A DNA stretch of 64,000 nt from Gleimia hominis (lineage in GTDB: Bacteria > Actinomycetota > Actinomycetes > Actinomycetales > Actinomycetaceae), in assembly GCF_032085515.1 (NCBI RefSeq), contig NZ_JASXSX010000001.1:186001-250000 (forward strand). The letters run 5' to 3'. The notes below the pieces were generated by a model. The model had not been told where the DNA came from and did no database searches. It worked only from the letters and a program-made list of their open reading frames with translations. Positions 17,263 to 26,055 of the stretch are shown here, piece after piece. The position numbers and the translations under genes were made by a program. The stretch's first letter is position 1. Each line of letters begins with the position of its first letter.

Positions 17263-17949
17263 ATGAGTAACGAGAAGATACCCGCCCCGGGCCGTGCAAA
17301 CACGGTGGATGCGCCGCTGACGCAACCGGGCGCGAACTACGGTTTCGTATTCGACCAGAACGTGTGTAACGGGTGTAAGGCCTGTCAGATTGCCTGTAAG
17401 GATAAGCACGACCTGCCCCTGGGGATGAACTGGCGCAAGGTTGTGGAATACACGGGTGGTTCGTGGTCGCAAAACGATGCGGAGAACACGTTCACCCCAT
17501 CCGTGTTCAGCTACTACACGTCGATTTCTTGCAACCACTGCGTGAACCCCGTGTGCGTGCAAGTGTGCCCCACGACCGCTATGACTAAGCGCGAAGACGG
17601 CACGGTGTACGTCGACCAGTCCAAGTGCGTGGGCTGCCGGTACTGCCAGTGGGCGTGCCCCTATGGGGCGCCGCAGTTGGATGCCCGCACGGGCCACATG
17701 TCTAAATGCGACCTGTGTTATGACTACCGAGTGGAGGGGCAGAATCCGGCGTGCGTGGATGCGTGCCCAACCCGGGCTTTGGGGTGGGGGCCGATTGATG
17801 CGCTGCGGGAAGAGTACGGTAGCGAAGCGGGGATTGCGCCCCTACCGGATCCGTCGATTACGGAACCGAACCTGGTGATTAAACCGCACCGGGATGCACA
17901 GAAGTGGGATCGGGGCACCGGCATGGTGCAGAGCCCGAAAGAGATTTAG
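17263..17949 (+). CDS. dmsB: DMSO reductase iron-sulfur subunit
   Basis: A 228-residue electron-transfer subunit with four ferredoxin-like cysteine clusters: CNGCKACQIAC, CNHCVNPVCVQVC, CVGCRYCQWAC and CDLCYDYR...CVDAC. It passes electrons from the quinol-oxidising anchor DmsC to DmsA. No signal peptide of its own, as is usual; it is carried across by the DmsA Tat signal. GAGGAAGAT precedes the ATG. It is followed after 13 bp by dmsC. Confidence 0.95.
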   Translation: MSNEKIPAPGRANTVDAPLTQPGANYGFVFDQNVCNGCKACQIACKDKHDLPLGMNWRKVVEYTGGSWSQNDAENTFTPSVFSYYTSISCNHCVNPVCVQVCPTTAMTKREDGTVYVDQSKCVGCRYCQWACPYGAPQLDARTGHMSKCDLCYDYRVEGQNPACVDACPTRALGWGPIDALREEYGSEAGIAPLPDPSITEPNLVIKPHRDAQKWDRGTGMVQSPKEI

Positions 17950-17962
17950 GTAGGAGAATCCA

Positions 17963-19015
17963 ATGCATGTGGGCGAACTGCCTATGATTATTTTTACGGT
18001 CGTTGCGCAGATGTCCGTGGGCGCGTTCTGGACGCTGGGTTTAATCCAGTTTTTGGGGCGTTTGAGGCGCGTGGATCGCACTGCGGTTGATCGCATCACG
18101 AACGCGGGGCTCTACGCGGCGGGCCCGTTGTTGGTACTGGGCTTTTTCGCGGCTTTCTTCCACCTACACGACCCGTTCCACTCACCGTTCACACTGCTGC
18201 ACTTGGGGAGTTCTTGGTTGTCGCGCGAGCTGGTTAGCGGGGTGGCGTACGGCGCGTTCGGCGCGGTGTTTGCCCTCACCCAGTGGTTCAACTGGCTGTC
18301 GCGCACCGCGCGGGAAGTGCTGGCGGCACTCACGGCGGTTGCGGGCCTGTTTTTGATCATTTCGATGAGTGGGGTTTACTACTTTACGGTTACGGTGCCG
18401 GCTTGGCATTCGTGGTTCACGTGGGTGCTGTTTTTCGGTTCCACACTGTTCACCGGCCCGTTGGCAGTGGCGGTTGCGTTAACCGCTACGCTCGGGGTGT
18501 CACACAAGCGCCGCACGCAAACCCGCGTTTCGAAGCCCAGTAGTGGCGCGGGGCAGCCGATGATGGGAACTCGGGTTTCGCGGTGGCGAAAGAGCGTTGG
18601 GTTTGTCTCGCGCGGTTTCTTCCCTGAAGGTAGTTTCGAACCGGATGCGTACGCGCTATCTACCGCTTCGCTGCGCATGTCGAACGTGATATCCGTGGTG
18701 TCGGGCCTGTGTCTGCTGGTTGCTTACGGCGTGCGGGTACCGCAATTGGCGTTGGGGACCAGTGTGGAGCACGCGGTGGCGCAGGCGATGACGGCCCACG
18801 GTTACCTGGTGATTCGCCTGGTTACCCTGGTGATTGCCGTGGTGTTGACCGCGTGGGTGGCGCGTAAATCGTGGGATACTAGCCGCCGCCCGGCCCGGGC
18901 GTTAGTGTGGGGTCTTGGGGCCGCGTTCGTTTTCGCGTTGGTTACGGAACTGATTGGGCGCGGCATGCATTATGAAGGTTTGATTCACGTTGGGTTAAAC
19001 ACGACATTCGGGTGA
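17963..19015 (+). CDS. dmsC: DMSO reductase membrane anchor subunit
   Basis: A 350-residue membrane protein with about eight helices, starting MHVGELPMIIFTVVAQMSVGAFW, the normal entry for DmsC (ELPL..F....Q...G). It anchors DmsAB and oxidises menaquinol. A longer cytoplasmic loop (about 180-225) holds basic residues. TAGGAG lies before the ATG. Its stop overlaps the GTG of the first TorD-like gene (GTGA). Confidence 0.9.
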   Translation: MHVGELPMIIFTVVAQMSVGAFWTLGLIQFLGRLRRVDRTAVDRITNAGLYAAGPLLVLGFFAAFFHLHDPFHSPFTLLHLGSSWLSRELVSGVAYGAFGAVFALTQWFNWLSRTAREVLAALTAVAGLFLIISMSGVYYFTVTVPAWHSWFTWVLFFGSTLFTGPLAVAVALTATLGVSHKRRTQTRVSKPSSGAGQPMMGTRVSRWRKSVGFVSRGFFPEGSFEPDAYALSTASLRMSNVISVVSGLCLLVAYGVRVPQLALGTSVEHAVAQAMTAHGYLVIRLVTLVIAVVLTAWVARKSWDTSRRPARALVWGLGAAFVFALVTELIGRGMHYEGLIHVGLNTTFG

Positions 19016-19923
19016 GTATGAGTATTGATTCGCAGGTTCTTGAGGATTTTGCGCAAGCGTTCACGGTGGCGTCTACGCTGCAGTTGAGTCCGCTTTCTAA
19101 CGCCGCTGCGGCGGAGCTTGTGCAGATGGGTCCGCATTGGCCGCTTAATGGTTTTGAGGCTGCGTGGCAGCTGCTTGCCGACGGGGTGGATGAGGGTGAG
19201 TACGCGCGGTGGCAAGACATGAACCGCGTGTATGGGCTAACTGGGCCAGCTGTGGTACCTCCGTACGAGTCCGTGCACACGGGTGATGATGGTTTGATTT
19301 TTGACCGCGACACCCTTCAGGTCCGTTTAGAGTACCTTCAGCTTGGCCTTGAGGCACCCCGGCTTAACAACGAGCCCGATGACCACATTGGGTTGGAACT
19401 GTCGTTTTTAGCGCACGCGTGCATGACGGCGGCGCAAGCGCAAACAGAGTTGTTCGCGCAACGAGCCGTCGGGGTGGCGGTAGATTTTTCTGCCCGCCAC
19501 CTGCTGGTCTGGGGCCCGCCCATGTTGCGTGCAGCCTTGAGGGAAGCGTCTACCCAGTGGTTTAAAGGGGTGCAAACGTTAACGTTGCAACTGCTGGAGC
19601 AGTGGCAAGAACTGCTGGTCAACGCCGGTTTAGCGACCGTTGGCAAGCAAACTGGTTCAGATGGTGACTCCGCGGATAGCGCCCCGACCTCAGGAAATAA
19701 AACCGAAATACCATCCGGTGGCGACACGGACGGTTCGGGCGGCAAGAGTGCTGACGCTGACCGTTCGGAAGGCAAGAGTGCTGACGCTGACCGTTCGGGC
19801 GGCAAGACTGCTGGCGCCGGGGAACGGGCGGGCGTTAAACGCGACGGTGGAAAACAGGCGGACTCTGAGCGCAAAGCCGGGGAACGGGCGGGTTCGAAGC
19901 GCGACTGGTTAGAGGCATTATGA
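19012..19923 (+). CDS. TorD/DmsD-family molybdoenzyme chaperone (first copy)
   Basis: A 303-residue all-helical protein of the TorD family, which binds the Tat signal of molybdoenzymes and holds them until the cofactor is inserted. The core motif EPDDHIGLELSFLAHACM near residue 125 matches the family (E-D-H-x-x-x-E-L-x-F-M). A helical domain of about 215 residues is followed by a hydrophilic tail with a 30-bp tandem repeat (GGKSADADRS). The start GTG overlaps the dmsC stop; an ATG two codons downstream is an alternative. The stop overlaps the ATG of the next gene. Confidence 0.85.
   Translation: MSMSIDSQVLEDFAQAFTVASTLQLSPLSNAAAAELVQMGPHWPLNGFEAAWQLLADGVDEGEYARWQDMNRVYGLTGPAVVPPYESVHTGDDGLIFDRDTLQVRLEYLQLGLEAPRLNNEPDDHIGLELSFLAHACMTAAQAQTELFAQRAVGVAVDFSARHLLVWGPPMLRAALREASTQWFKGVQTLTLQLLEQWQELLVNAGLATVGKQTGSDGDSADSAPTSGNKTEIPSGGDTDGSGGKSADADRSEGKSADADRSGGKTAGAGERAGVKRDGGKQADSERKAGERAGSKRDWLEAL
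19732..19815. repeat. 30-bp in-frame tandem repeat in the TorD-like C-terminal tail
   Basis: Copies begin at about 19741 and 19771, with partial copies either side. The core is ggcaagagtgctgacgctga. It encodes the ten-residue unit GGKSADADRS and keeps frame. Confidence 0.9.
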
Positions 19924-20570
19924 TCCGATTCGACCCATTGGAAACGCCCGAACCGGGGGATGTGAACAGTAGGGGAACTCGGCTGGGGACAGTAGCGTCC
20001 GTGCTGGCGATGCTGCTTGCTGCCCCACCTTCGCGCGGAATGGAGTTGAACCTGCGGGACGGGCAGATGCTTGATTTATGGCCGCTGCGCGATGAGGATT
20101 CGCAAGCGGGGGTACGTAAACTCCGCACCGTAATGGCGGGTGGGCCGCTGCGTGTATCCGGCGAATACAATGCGTTGCTTGGCCCCGGTGGGTGCGTGCC
20201 AAAAAGTGAGACTGCAGCGACTGGGGCCGAGGCAAACCAGGGGGGACAGACGCTGGCGGGCACGTATGCGCGCTATGGTTTTGCGCAGCCGCATCTGCAG
20301 CACTTGGGATTCGGGCACGTTGCGAACCAGGTGGGATTCGTGGGGGTGCTCGCAACCACTTTGGCGCAGTGTGCGCGCGAAAACACGGACTTGTCTGAGC
20401 ATGCGCGGGTGTTTTCCACTTTTCTAGATGACCACGCCGGCCCCCTGTGTGCGCGCGTGGTGAAGGGGATTCGCAGTGAAGGGTCGAGCGAGTTCTACAG
20501 TGCGGTTGGGGATCTACTGGTGGGGTTCTTGAAAGAAGCCGCGGCCCTAGCAAACCATCTAACCGACTAG
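19920..20570 (+). CDS. Second TorD-like chaperone, divergent
   Basis: A 216-residue protein, ATGA-coupled to the first TorD-like gene. The segment FAQPHLQHLGFGHVANQVGFVG resembles the TorD core region, and the helical C-terminal half (DLSEHARVFSTFLDDHAGPLCARVV) fits the family, which has a similar DH-x-x motif there. The N-terminal ~90 residues are poorly conserved. It may form a hetero-complex with the first copy or serve a second step of DmsA maturation. Family assignment rests on position plus weak motifs. Confidence 0.6.
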   Translation: MIRFDPLETPEPGDVNSRGTRLGTVASVLAMLLAAPPSRGMELNLRDGQMLDLWPLRDEDSQAGVRKLRTVMAGGPLRVSGEYNALLGPGGCVPKSETAATGAEANQGGQTLAGTYARYGFAQPHLQHLGFGHVANQVGFVGVLATTLAQCARENTDLSEHARVFSTFLDDHAGPLCARVVKGIRSEGSSEFYSAVGDLLVGFLKEAAALANHLTD

Positions 20571-20618
20571 CTTGCTGGGCCGCGGCTGCGCAGCTATCTC
20601 GCTTTACGCCGCCCCCGT

Positions 20619-20708
20619 TTAACTGCGGGCGGGCTCACTTGCCAGGTGATTACACCCCGCGTGTTTAACTGCGGGCGCGCCTAGTGCAGAGGTGATTAAC
20701 TGCGGGCG
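20619..20708. repeat. Three copies of the APC permease gene 3' end
   Basis: TTAACTGCGGGCG occurs at 20619, 20665 and 20696. The last copy is the true end of the minus-strand permease gene, including its stop (tta, read as TAA); the other two lie in the gap before the torD-like gene, spaced 46 and 31 bp. Confidence 0.9.
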
Positions 20709-22030
20709 CGCTGACCGCGGATGTGTTTGGCCGCGTACACGATCCCGCCTACCACCGCCCAGATAGCGGCAATAGTTAGTGCCAGGCGTGCTGCATCTAC
20801 CAGCAGGTTCACCACAATAATGATCCCGATGATGGGCACCACCGCGGCTTTCCACCCTTCCCCACGGCCCCGCGCGTAGTAGCCGATCACGGAGATGTGC
20901 AGGAAGATGAACGCCACCAGCGCCCCAACCGTCACCATCGTAGACAGGGTTTCTAAACCATCGGCATGCAACGCAGCGACCGTAGAGACCACCAGCGTGA
21001 TCCCCGCAGAAACGAGCGTGGCGTTGCGCGGCACGCCCTCACGCGCATCTACCTGCCCCAAGAAAGCCGGAAGGTCGTGGTCACGACCCATCGCGAACAA
21101 AAGACGCGACGCCGCTGCCTGCGCCACGAGCGCACTGAAAACCGGGCCGATAGAACGCATGATCGTGATCGGCAAATGCAACCACGATCCAATGGACGCG
21201 TCGAGCATGTCGTAAAAAGCAGTTCCCTGCAGGTCCGGGTGGGAACGCAGAACCTCCGGAGAATACGGGGTGAGCAACGACGCCACGTAAGTTTGCGCTA
21301 CGAACAAAACCGCGGCAACCACTAGGCACCAGCCGAGTGCCCGCCCCACATCACGCGTGTCCCCAGTGGTTTCTTCAGCGAACGAAGCGATCGCATCGAA
21401 CCCCAAGAACGCTAACGCAGCCACCGTTGCTGCACCGAGCACACCGCGAATATCCAAGGTTTGCGCGCCAATGATGGGTGACAGCCACGGCCTCTGCGGC
21501 CCCACAGTGAACAGAACCCACAGGCCTGCGATTAGGAACACGGACAGGGCGATGACCTCAATAATCAACATGACCATGCCAACTTTTGTTGCAAGTTTAA
21601 CGCCCAACAGGTTCAAAACCGTCACCAGCACCACGCCCGCTAGCGTGAGCGCCCAAACCGGGAGGGAAGGCACCAGCGCGTGGGTCGCGATCCCCATGAA
21701 CAGCACCGCCATCGCGGGAATGAACAGGTAGTCCAAAGACAACATCCAACCGGCAAAGAAGGCAGGTCCTTTCCCGAGCCCCGCTTCGGAATACGCGTAA
21801 ACAGAACCGGCTTTAGGTACCGCGTGGCTCATCCGCGCATACGAGTACGCAGTAGCTCCCATCGCACAAACCGCGATTACGAACACGAGTGGGGTAACCC
21901 CACCACTTCGCGCGTCGAGCACACCGAAAGTGCCCATCGGCGCGGTTATCCCAATGAACAGCATGCCGTACACGATCAAATCCGTGACCGACAGTGTTCG
22001 CCGCAGTTTTGGTTCAGCAGTTGACGTCAT
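20696..22030 (-). CDS. APC family amino acid permease
   Basis: A 444-residue membrane transporter with about twelve helices. The first helix has the APC signature (LIVYGMLFIGITAPMGTFGVL), and AYSYARMSHAVPKAGSVYAYSEA and LGFDAIASFAEETTGD match the conserved helices 2 and 6 of amino acid/cation symporters. The substrate cannot be told; its closest look is to the YhdG/CAT-like and putrescine-importer types. Convergent with the dms operon. The upstream 390 bp contain a cluster of dyads (see separate entry). Confidence 0.85.
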   Translation of the reverse strand: MTSTAEPKLRRTLSVTDLIVYGMLFIGITAPMGTFGVLDARSGGVTPLVFVIAVCAMGATAYSYARMSHAVPKAGSVYAYSEAGLGKGPAFFAGWMLSLDYLFIPAMAVLFMGIATHALVPSLPVWALTLAGVVLVTVLNLLGVKLATKVGMVMLIIEVIALSVFLIAGLWVLFTVGPQRPWLSPIIGAQTLDIRGVLGAATVAALAFLGFDAIASFAEETTGDTRDVGRALGWCLVVAAVLFVAQTYVASLLTPYSPEVLRSHPDLQGTAFYDMLDASIGSWLHLPITIMRSIGPVFSALVAQAAASRLLFAMGRDHDLPAFLGQVDAREGVPRNATLVSAGITLVVSTVAALHADGLETLSTMVTVGALVAFIFLHISVIGYYARGRGEGWKAAVVPIIGIIIVVNLLVDAARLALTIAAIWAVVGGIVYAAKHIRGQRARS

Positions 22031-22372
22031 TTATCGACCTTTTCGTTAATCTTCCCTCTTCTCGCCGTCACTTCAACACTTGCACTACCCACATTTATTC
22101 CCCTTGCACCGCGTATTTCGCTACTCGCGCTAGTTTTGCTTACGACGCTCGGAAGAACGCGGCTCAGGCCGCTCACTTAGTGCACTTTATCGCTGTTCAC
22201 AGCACTGCAGTTACGCGTGTTTACTCCACTTGCTGTGCGTGTCGCGTTTGTGCAACGTGCACGCATTGCGTAGCGTGCGCACCGCGTTCCCGTAGCGTAT
22301 GCATATTTCGTGCACTACCGGCAGCTGGGTCATGTTTGTGCGACTTATTGAGGGTTTCTTTCTGTCTAGTTA

Positions 22373-22427
22373 GGGAACTATTTCCCTTTGCGGGGGACGT
22401 ATCCCTTTATTTAGGAATCTATTTCCC
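22373..22427. promoter_or_regulatory. Three operator-like dyads between purB and the APC permease
   Basis: GGGAA-CTAT-TTCCC (22373-22386), GGGA-CGTA-TCCC (22394-22405) and an imperfect GGAA-TCTAT-TTCC (22414-22426). Arms and spacer are similar and the three are spaced about 20 bp centre to centre. The third overlaps the purB stop. They lie 340-400 bp upstream of the permease start on its strand. The rest of the 22031-22418 gap has no gene that I can support, only irregular GTGC/GCGT-rich sequence. Confidence 0.45.
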
Positions 22428-23861
22428 TATGTATTGGGTAAGCATGGGGGCCACCCCCACGTAGTTCGCAGGGGTTAGGGCCAGCAGGCGTTTTTCTTCT
22501 TCCGCTGGGAGCCCGAGTTCTTTAATAAAACATCGCATGGAAGACCCATCTATTTTGTGTCCGCGCGTTAGTTCTTTCAGCCGCTCGTATGGATCTTCCA
22601 TCCCTTTAACACCAGCGATCGCTAGAACCCGCATGGTTTGCTGCACGGCTTCACCCAGGACCTCCCAGTTATTTTCAAGGTCCGCACGCATTTTGCTTGC
22701 GTTCACGTCCACGCCTTCCAGCCCGCGCCGCAAGTTATTGAGCGCGAGGAGGGAGTGGCCCAACGCCACCCCGATCGTGCGTTTGGTGGACGAGTCCGTG
22801 AGGTCCCGTTGCATCCGCGACGTCGTAAGCGTTTGCGCAAGGTTGTCGAGCAGCGCACACGACACCTCCAGGTTCGCTTCCGCATTTTCGAACCGAATGG
22901 GATTGACCTTATGCGGCATTGTGGACGATCCCGTACTGCCTTGCGCCTGCAGGTTCTGGTGGAAATAATCCATTGAAATGTACGTCCACGCGTCAGTCGC
23001 CAGATTGTGGGCCACCCGGTTGTAGTGGGCAACGTGTGCATACAGGTCCGCTTGCCAGTCGTAGCTTTCGATTTGTGTGGTGAGGGGGTTCCATTCCAGC
23101 CCGAGGCTACCCACAAACTCTTTGGTGACCGCTAGCCAATCCACGTTCGGTAGTGCCACCACGTGCGCCGCGTACGTGCCGGTTGCACCATTCATTTTCC
23201 CGAGGTACTCGGTGGCCTCTACGCAGCGACGCTGGCGCGAAAGTCGGTGCGCAAAAACGGCGAGTTCTTTACCGACCGTAGTGGGGGTCGCGGGTTGCCC
23301 GTGTGTGCGCGCCAGCATCGGGGTTGCGGAGTGCGCTTGGATCATTACCTGCAACTGGTCTTCGAGTTTGCGTGCGGCTGGCAACCAGATTTGCTCAACC
23401 GCCCCTTTAATTCCCAGGGCGTACGCCAGGTTGTTCACGTCTTCCGAGGTGCAGAAGATATGCACTACCTCGTGCAAAGCTTTAAGTTTTTCACCGTCTA
23501 GTTCTACACCGTCCAGGTCCGCTGGCGCGTTGTCTAAGCGGTGTTTTACGTAGTATTCAACTGCTTTAACATCGTGGCGCGTCTGTGCTTCAGCCTGGGC
23601 GATCCACGCGATCGCGTCCGCGTCAAAATCCTCAGCGATACTGCGTAAGTAATCACGCTGCGCGTCTGTCAGCTGCGGGGCACCGGGCAGTAGTTGGTGG
23701 TCGAGCAAGAAGATGAGCCATTCGACTTCGACGTGTACCCGCGCCCGGTTCAACGCGGGTTCCGACAGGTGGTTCACCAGTGGAGCGGCAACGCGCCGGT
23801 AGCGGCCATCCAGGGGCCCTAACGCGATCGAAGGCTGAATAGTCGAAAGGTCGATGCTCAT
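22419..23861 (-). CDS. purB: Adenylosuccinate lyase
   Basis: A 480-residue homotetrameric enzyme of purine synthesis that splits SAICAR and adenylosuccinate, releasing fumarate. The fumarase/aspartase-family signature is intact (QGSTGSSTMPHKVNPIRFEN), as are ARTHGQPATPTTVGKE and the N-terminal LGPLDGRYR. Length is that of the long E. coli-type PurB. The start is an ATG at 23861. It is a single gene here, away from other pur genes. Confidence 0.96.
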   Translation of the reverse strand: MSIDLSTIQPSIALGPLDGRYRRVAAPLVNHLSEPALNRARVHVEVEWLIFLLDHQLLPGAPQLTDAQRDYLRSIAEDFDADAIAWIAQAEAQTRHDVKAVEYYVKHRLDNAPADLDGVELDGEKLKALHEVVHIFCTSEDVNNLAYALGIKGAVEQIWLPAARKLEDQLQVMIQAHSATPMLARTHGQPATPTTVGKELAVFAHRLSRQRRCVEATEYLGKMNGATGTYAAHVVALPNVDWLAVTKEFVGSLGLEWNPLTTQIESYDWQADLYAHVAHYNRVAHNLATDAWTYISMDYFHQNLQAQGSTGSSTMPHKVNPIRFENAEANLEVSCALLDNLAQTLTTSRMQRDLTDSSTKRTIGVALGHSLLALNNLRRGLEGVDVNASKMRADLENNWEVLGEAVQQTMRVLAIAGVKGMEDPYERLKELTRGHKIDGSSMRCFIKELGLPAEEEKRLLALTPANYVGVAPMLTQYIGK

Positions 23862-24015
23862 ACAGTAATTGTTGCATAAAACAGTATGAGAATACTAAGG
23901 CGCTCATCACAACACGCATTCACCGCCGGTGTAAACTACCCGGGGCTGTGGATAGACCTAATACACAGGATAGGCGTGTACACAGCCCGATGCTCTCCGC
24001 GTTATTGCCCCCTCT

Positions 24016-24285
24016 GTGGTCCGATACTTTTTCTACGTGGACTTCATAACAGATATTTCATTGTCGGGAGCATGTATTTCCCTAGAGAGCAGCGCATCAG
24101 CAGTGCGTGACCTCGCGATGGAGTGGGAGGGGTCGGCTGCTGCATCGGCTCGGTCCCGCCAACGCGAAATCGCAGACAAAGTGGAGCACGCCGCCGGGTT
24201 AGCGCGGCAAGCCCAAGCGTCTTGCAAGAAACTACAGGCATTACAGGCCGCCCAAGTGGCGTCCGCATTAGTGGGGGCACCGTGA
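24016..24285 (+). CDS. Small WXG-like helical protein coupled to a hydrolase
   Basis: An 89-residue protein with helix-WEG-helix layout: SASAVRDLAMEWEGSAAAS, with Trp37-Glu-Gly at the turn, then a long charged helix (ARSRQREIADKVEHAAGLAR) and a Gln/Ala-rich end. This is the arrangement of WXG100/ESAT-6-type proteins, although the C-terminal YxxxD/E signal is not clear. The start is uncertain: GTG at 24016 or 24037 or TTG at 24061; none has a good ribosome binding site. The stop overlaps the GTG of the next gene (GTGA), so the two proteins are made together. Confidence 0.55.
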   Translation: MVRYFFYVDFITDISLSGACISLESSASAVRDLAMEWEGSAAASARSRQREIADKVEHAAGLARQAQASCKKLQALQAAQVASALVGAP

Positions 24286-25844
24286 CTGTCGTAATAGATT
24301 CGGGCCAGACCCGAGTGAACACTGTGAGCATTCTTCTAGCCGCATTCACAGCGAAAACAATTGTGGCGCAACTGCAGATCGCCAAGGGAGCAATCAGTCT
24401 TGCACGTATTCCCGTGCAAGCCACCGCCATGACTGTACCGTTCGGCAGCTCCGCTGCTGCTCAGCTGGATGCGGCTAACGCCGCTATTCCCATCGCGGAA
24501 CTGGATGAGTTTGCCACTAACTTATTGTACGTAGCAAGGATCATGGATACGGTAGAAAACCAGGTGCGCGGCTCATTCGAGTTCTCTCGAGGGCTCGCGG
24601 CTTGGTTAACCGGCGACCAACTGCGGGGCATAGAGACCGCGCATTTGATTAGCCCTGCCGCTCAAGTGCTTCGCCCCATTATTGACGAAACGCGAAGAAA
24701 GGTAGCGCTCCCACTTGGGATAATCGCGTTTTGGCAAGACGAAAGTAAACGCGGTGACAGTATTTTAACTGGACCGTTTTCACTGAAGAAAGCCGGTGAA
24801 TTCCTCAAACGTGGAGTGGCTGAAATCTTCAGTGGCTACTACATCCACTCTCCCCTCCTCCACCCGCGTGATGATGTGCGTCAAAGCGCGCGGGGAATAG
24901 CTGTGATCTGGGAGCGGTTAGTGCGCGCAACCGACCCGAATTTCTTTCCGATAACTCGGATCCGAGAATCCTCAACTGGAGAACAGGTGCACGAGTTCGA
25001 TTCGATTAACACCCACTATGGTTTACGCGATGCAGCAGTGTGCGGCATGCTCACCAATCGTCTGAGCAAGAACAGTGATTGCGTGATTCCCGTGCGATCT
25101 TTAAAGGATAAGCACGGCAAAGAACCCGGGGTGGAAGTTAGTACACCTATGAACTCAGCGGACGTGCTGAACCGGGTGCATGATTTGGCTACCAGTACGC
25201 GCGATGAGAACACTAATACGATTGAGATCCTACGCCACAACACCCCCGGGTCTAGCCGCCCAAGCTGGTCCGTAAACATGCGGGGGACACAAACGTGGAT
25301 GGTGGGCCGAAACCCGGCTGATGGGTTGAATGATGTGAAGATCATGGGTGGCCTGGTCACAGACCTGGAGCAAAGTGTGGCTGACGCAATGAAAAGCGCG
25401 GGCGTTCAACCGGGTGATGCCGTAGAGTTCGCGGGGCATTCGCAAGGTGGGATGGTGGCTGCCTCACTTGCTGGGTCCGAACTAATGCAAAAGAAGTACA
25501 ACGTGGCGAGCGTTATCGCCGCTGGATCACCGATAGATGGGATTCGTGGGCTCGAGAACACGCCTGTTGTTTCTTACATGAATACGGCCGACCTGGTACC
25601 CGCTTTGGATGGTCGCGCCGTTCATGGCACCAATGAGCACATAATGGTGCACTCCATTACTCAGCGTGATTATGCGCATTCACTACCCGGATATGTTGAG
25701 GATGCGTTAGAAGCCGACAACAAAGGAGACGTTAACTTTGACGCGCTGGCGCAACAGCGGCGCAACAAGTTGGGCTTGCGGGAAGATACGGTTACGACCG
25801 CGGTCCGGTTTGACCTGGACCGAGTTAAAGAGGCGAGCAAGTAA
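24282..25844 (+). CDS. Alpha/beta hydrolase fold protein, candidate WXG-partnered effector or lipase
   Basis: A 520-residue protein. Residues 1-~160 are helical and Ala-rich (TVSILLAAFTAKTIVAQLQIAKGA), resembling the long-helix partner domains of type VII-associated proteins. The C-terminal third is an alpha/beta hydrolase: RGTQTWMVGRNPADGLNDVKI, then DAVEFAGHSQGGMVAA with nucleophile Ser near 387, NTADLVPALDG (likely acid) and a His in HIMVHSITQRDYAHS. No signal peptide. I recognise the general type (actinobacterial hydrolases encoded after a small WXG-like gene) but not a named family. No secretion ATPase is present in the window. Confidence 0.75.
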   Translation: MTVVIDSGQTRVNTVSILLAAFTAKTIVAQLQIAKGAISLARIPVQATAMTVPFGSSAAAQLDAANAAIPIAELDEFATNLLYVARIMDTVENQVRGSFEFSRGLAAWLTGDQLRGIETAHLISPAAQVLRPIIDETRRKVALPLGIIAFWQDESKRGDSILTGPFSLKKAGEFLKRGVAEIFSGYYIHSPLLHPRDDVRQSARGIAVIWERLVRATDPNFFPITRIRESSTGEQVHEFDSINTHYGLRDAAVCGMLTNRLSKNSDCVIPVRSLKDKHGKEPGVEVSTPMNSADVLNRVHDLATSTRDENTNTIEILRHNTPGSSRPSWSVNMRGTQTWMVGRNPADGLNDVKIMGGLVTDLEQSVADAMKSAGVQPGDAVEFAGHSQGGMVAASLAGSELMQKKYNVASVIAAGSPIDGIRGLENTPVVSYMNTADLVPALDGRAVHGTNEHIMVHSITQRDYAHSLPGYVEDALEADNKGDVNFDALAQQRRNKLGLREDTVTTAVRFDLDRVKEASK

Positions 25845-25952
25845 AACCCGCCTAGCCAGGGAGCCACCCAGTCGATTCCAGCCCCTGCCGGGTAAAGCCC
25901 AGCCAGGAACCACCCTGCCGGGAACCACCCAGCCGGGTAAAGCCCAGCTAGG
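25837..25952. repeat. Degenerate repeat of the hydrolase gene 3' end
   Basis: The gene's end (g-TAAA-aCCC...AGCCAGG, 25837-25860) recurs as gccgggtaaagcccagccag (25887) and again at 25932, with GAACCACCC elements between. All three copies keep the TAA. Confidence 0.75.
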
Positions 25953-26055
25953 TGCCGGCAAGGGCGTGCGGGAAGCGCTCCGGCGCTCGTGGGGCACCGC
26001 TTCCCAGACTGTTGGGCGGTGTTCTAGCCCCGTGGCGTGGGCGTAAACTGGGGTT

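Noticed and set aside
22031..22418. A + strand frame across the permease-purB gap
   Set aside because: Cys/His-rich improbable composition, no ribosome binding site, and it overlaps the promoter region and the purB end.
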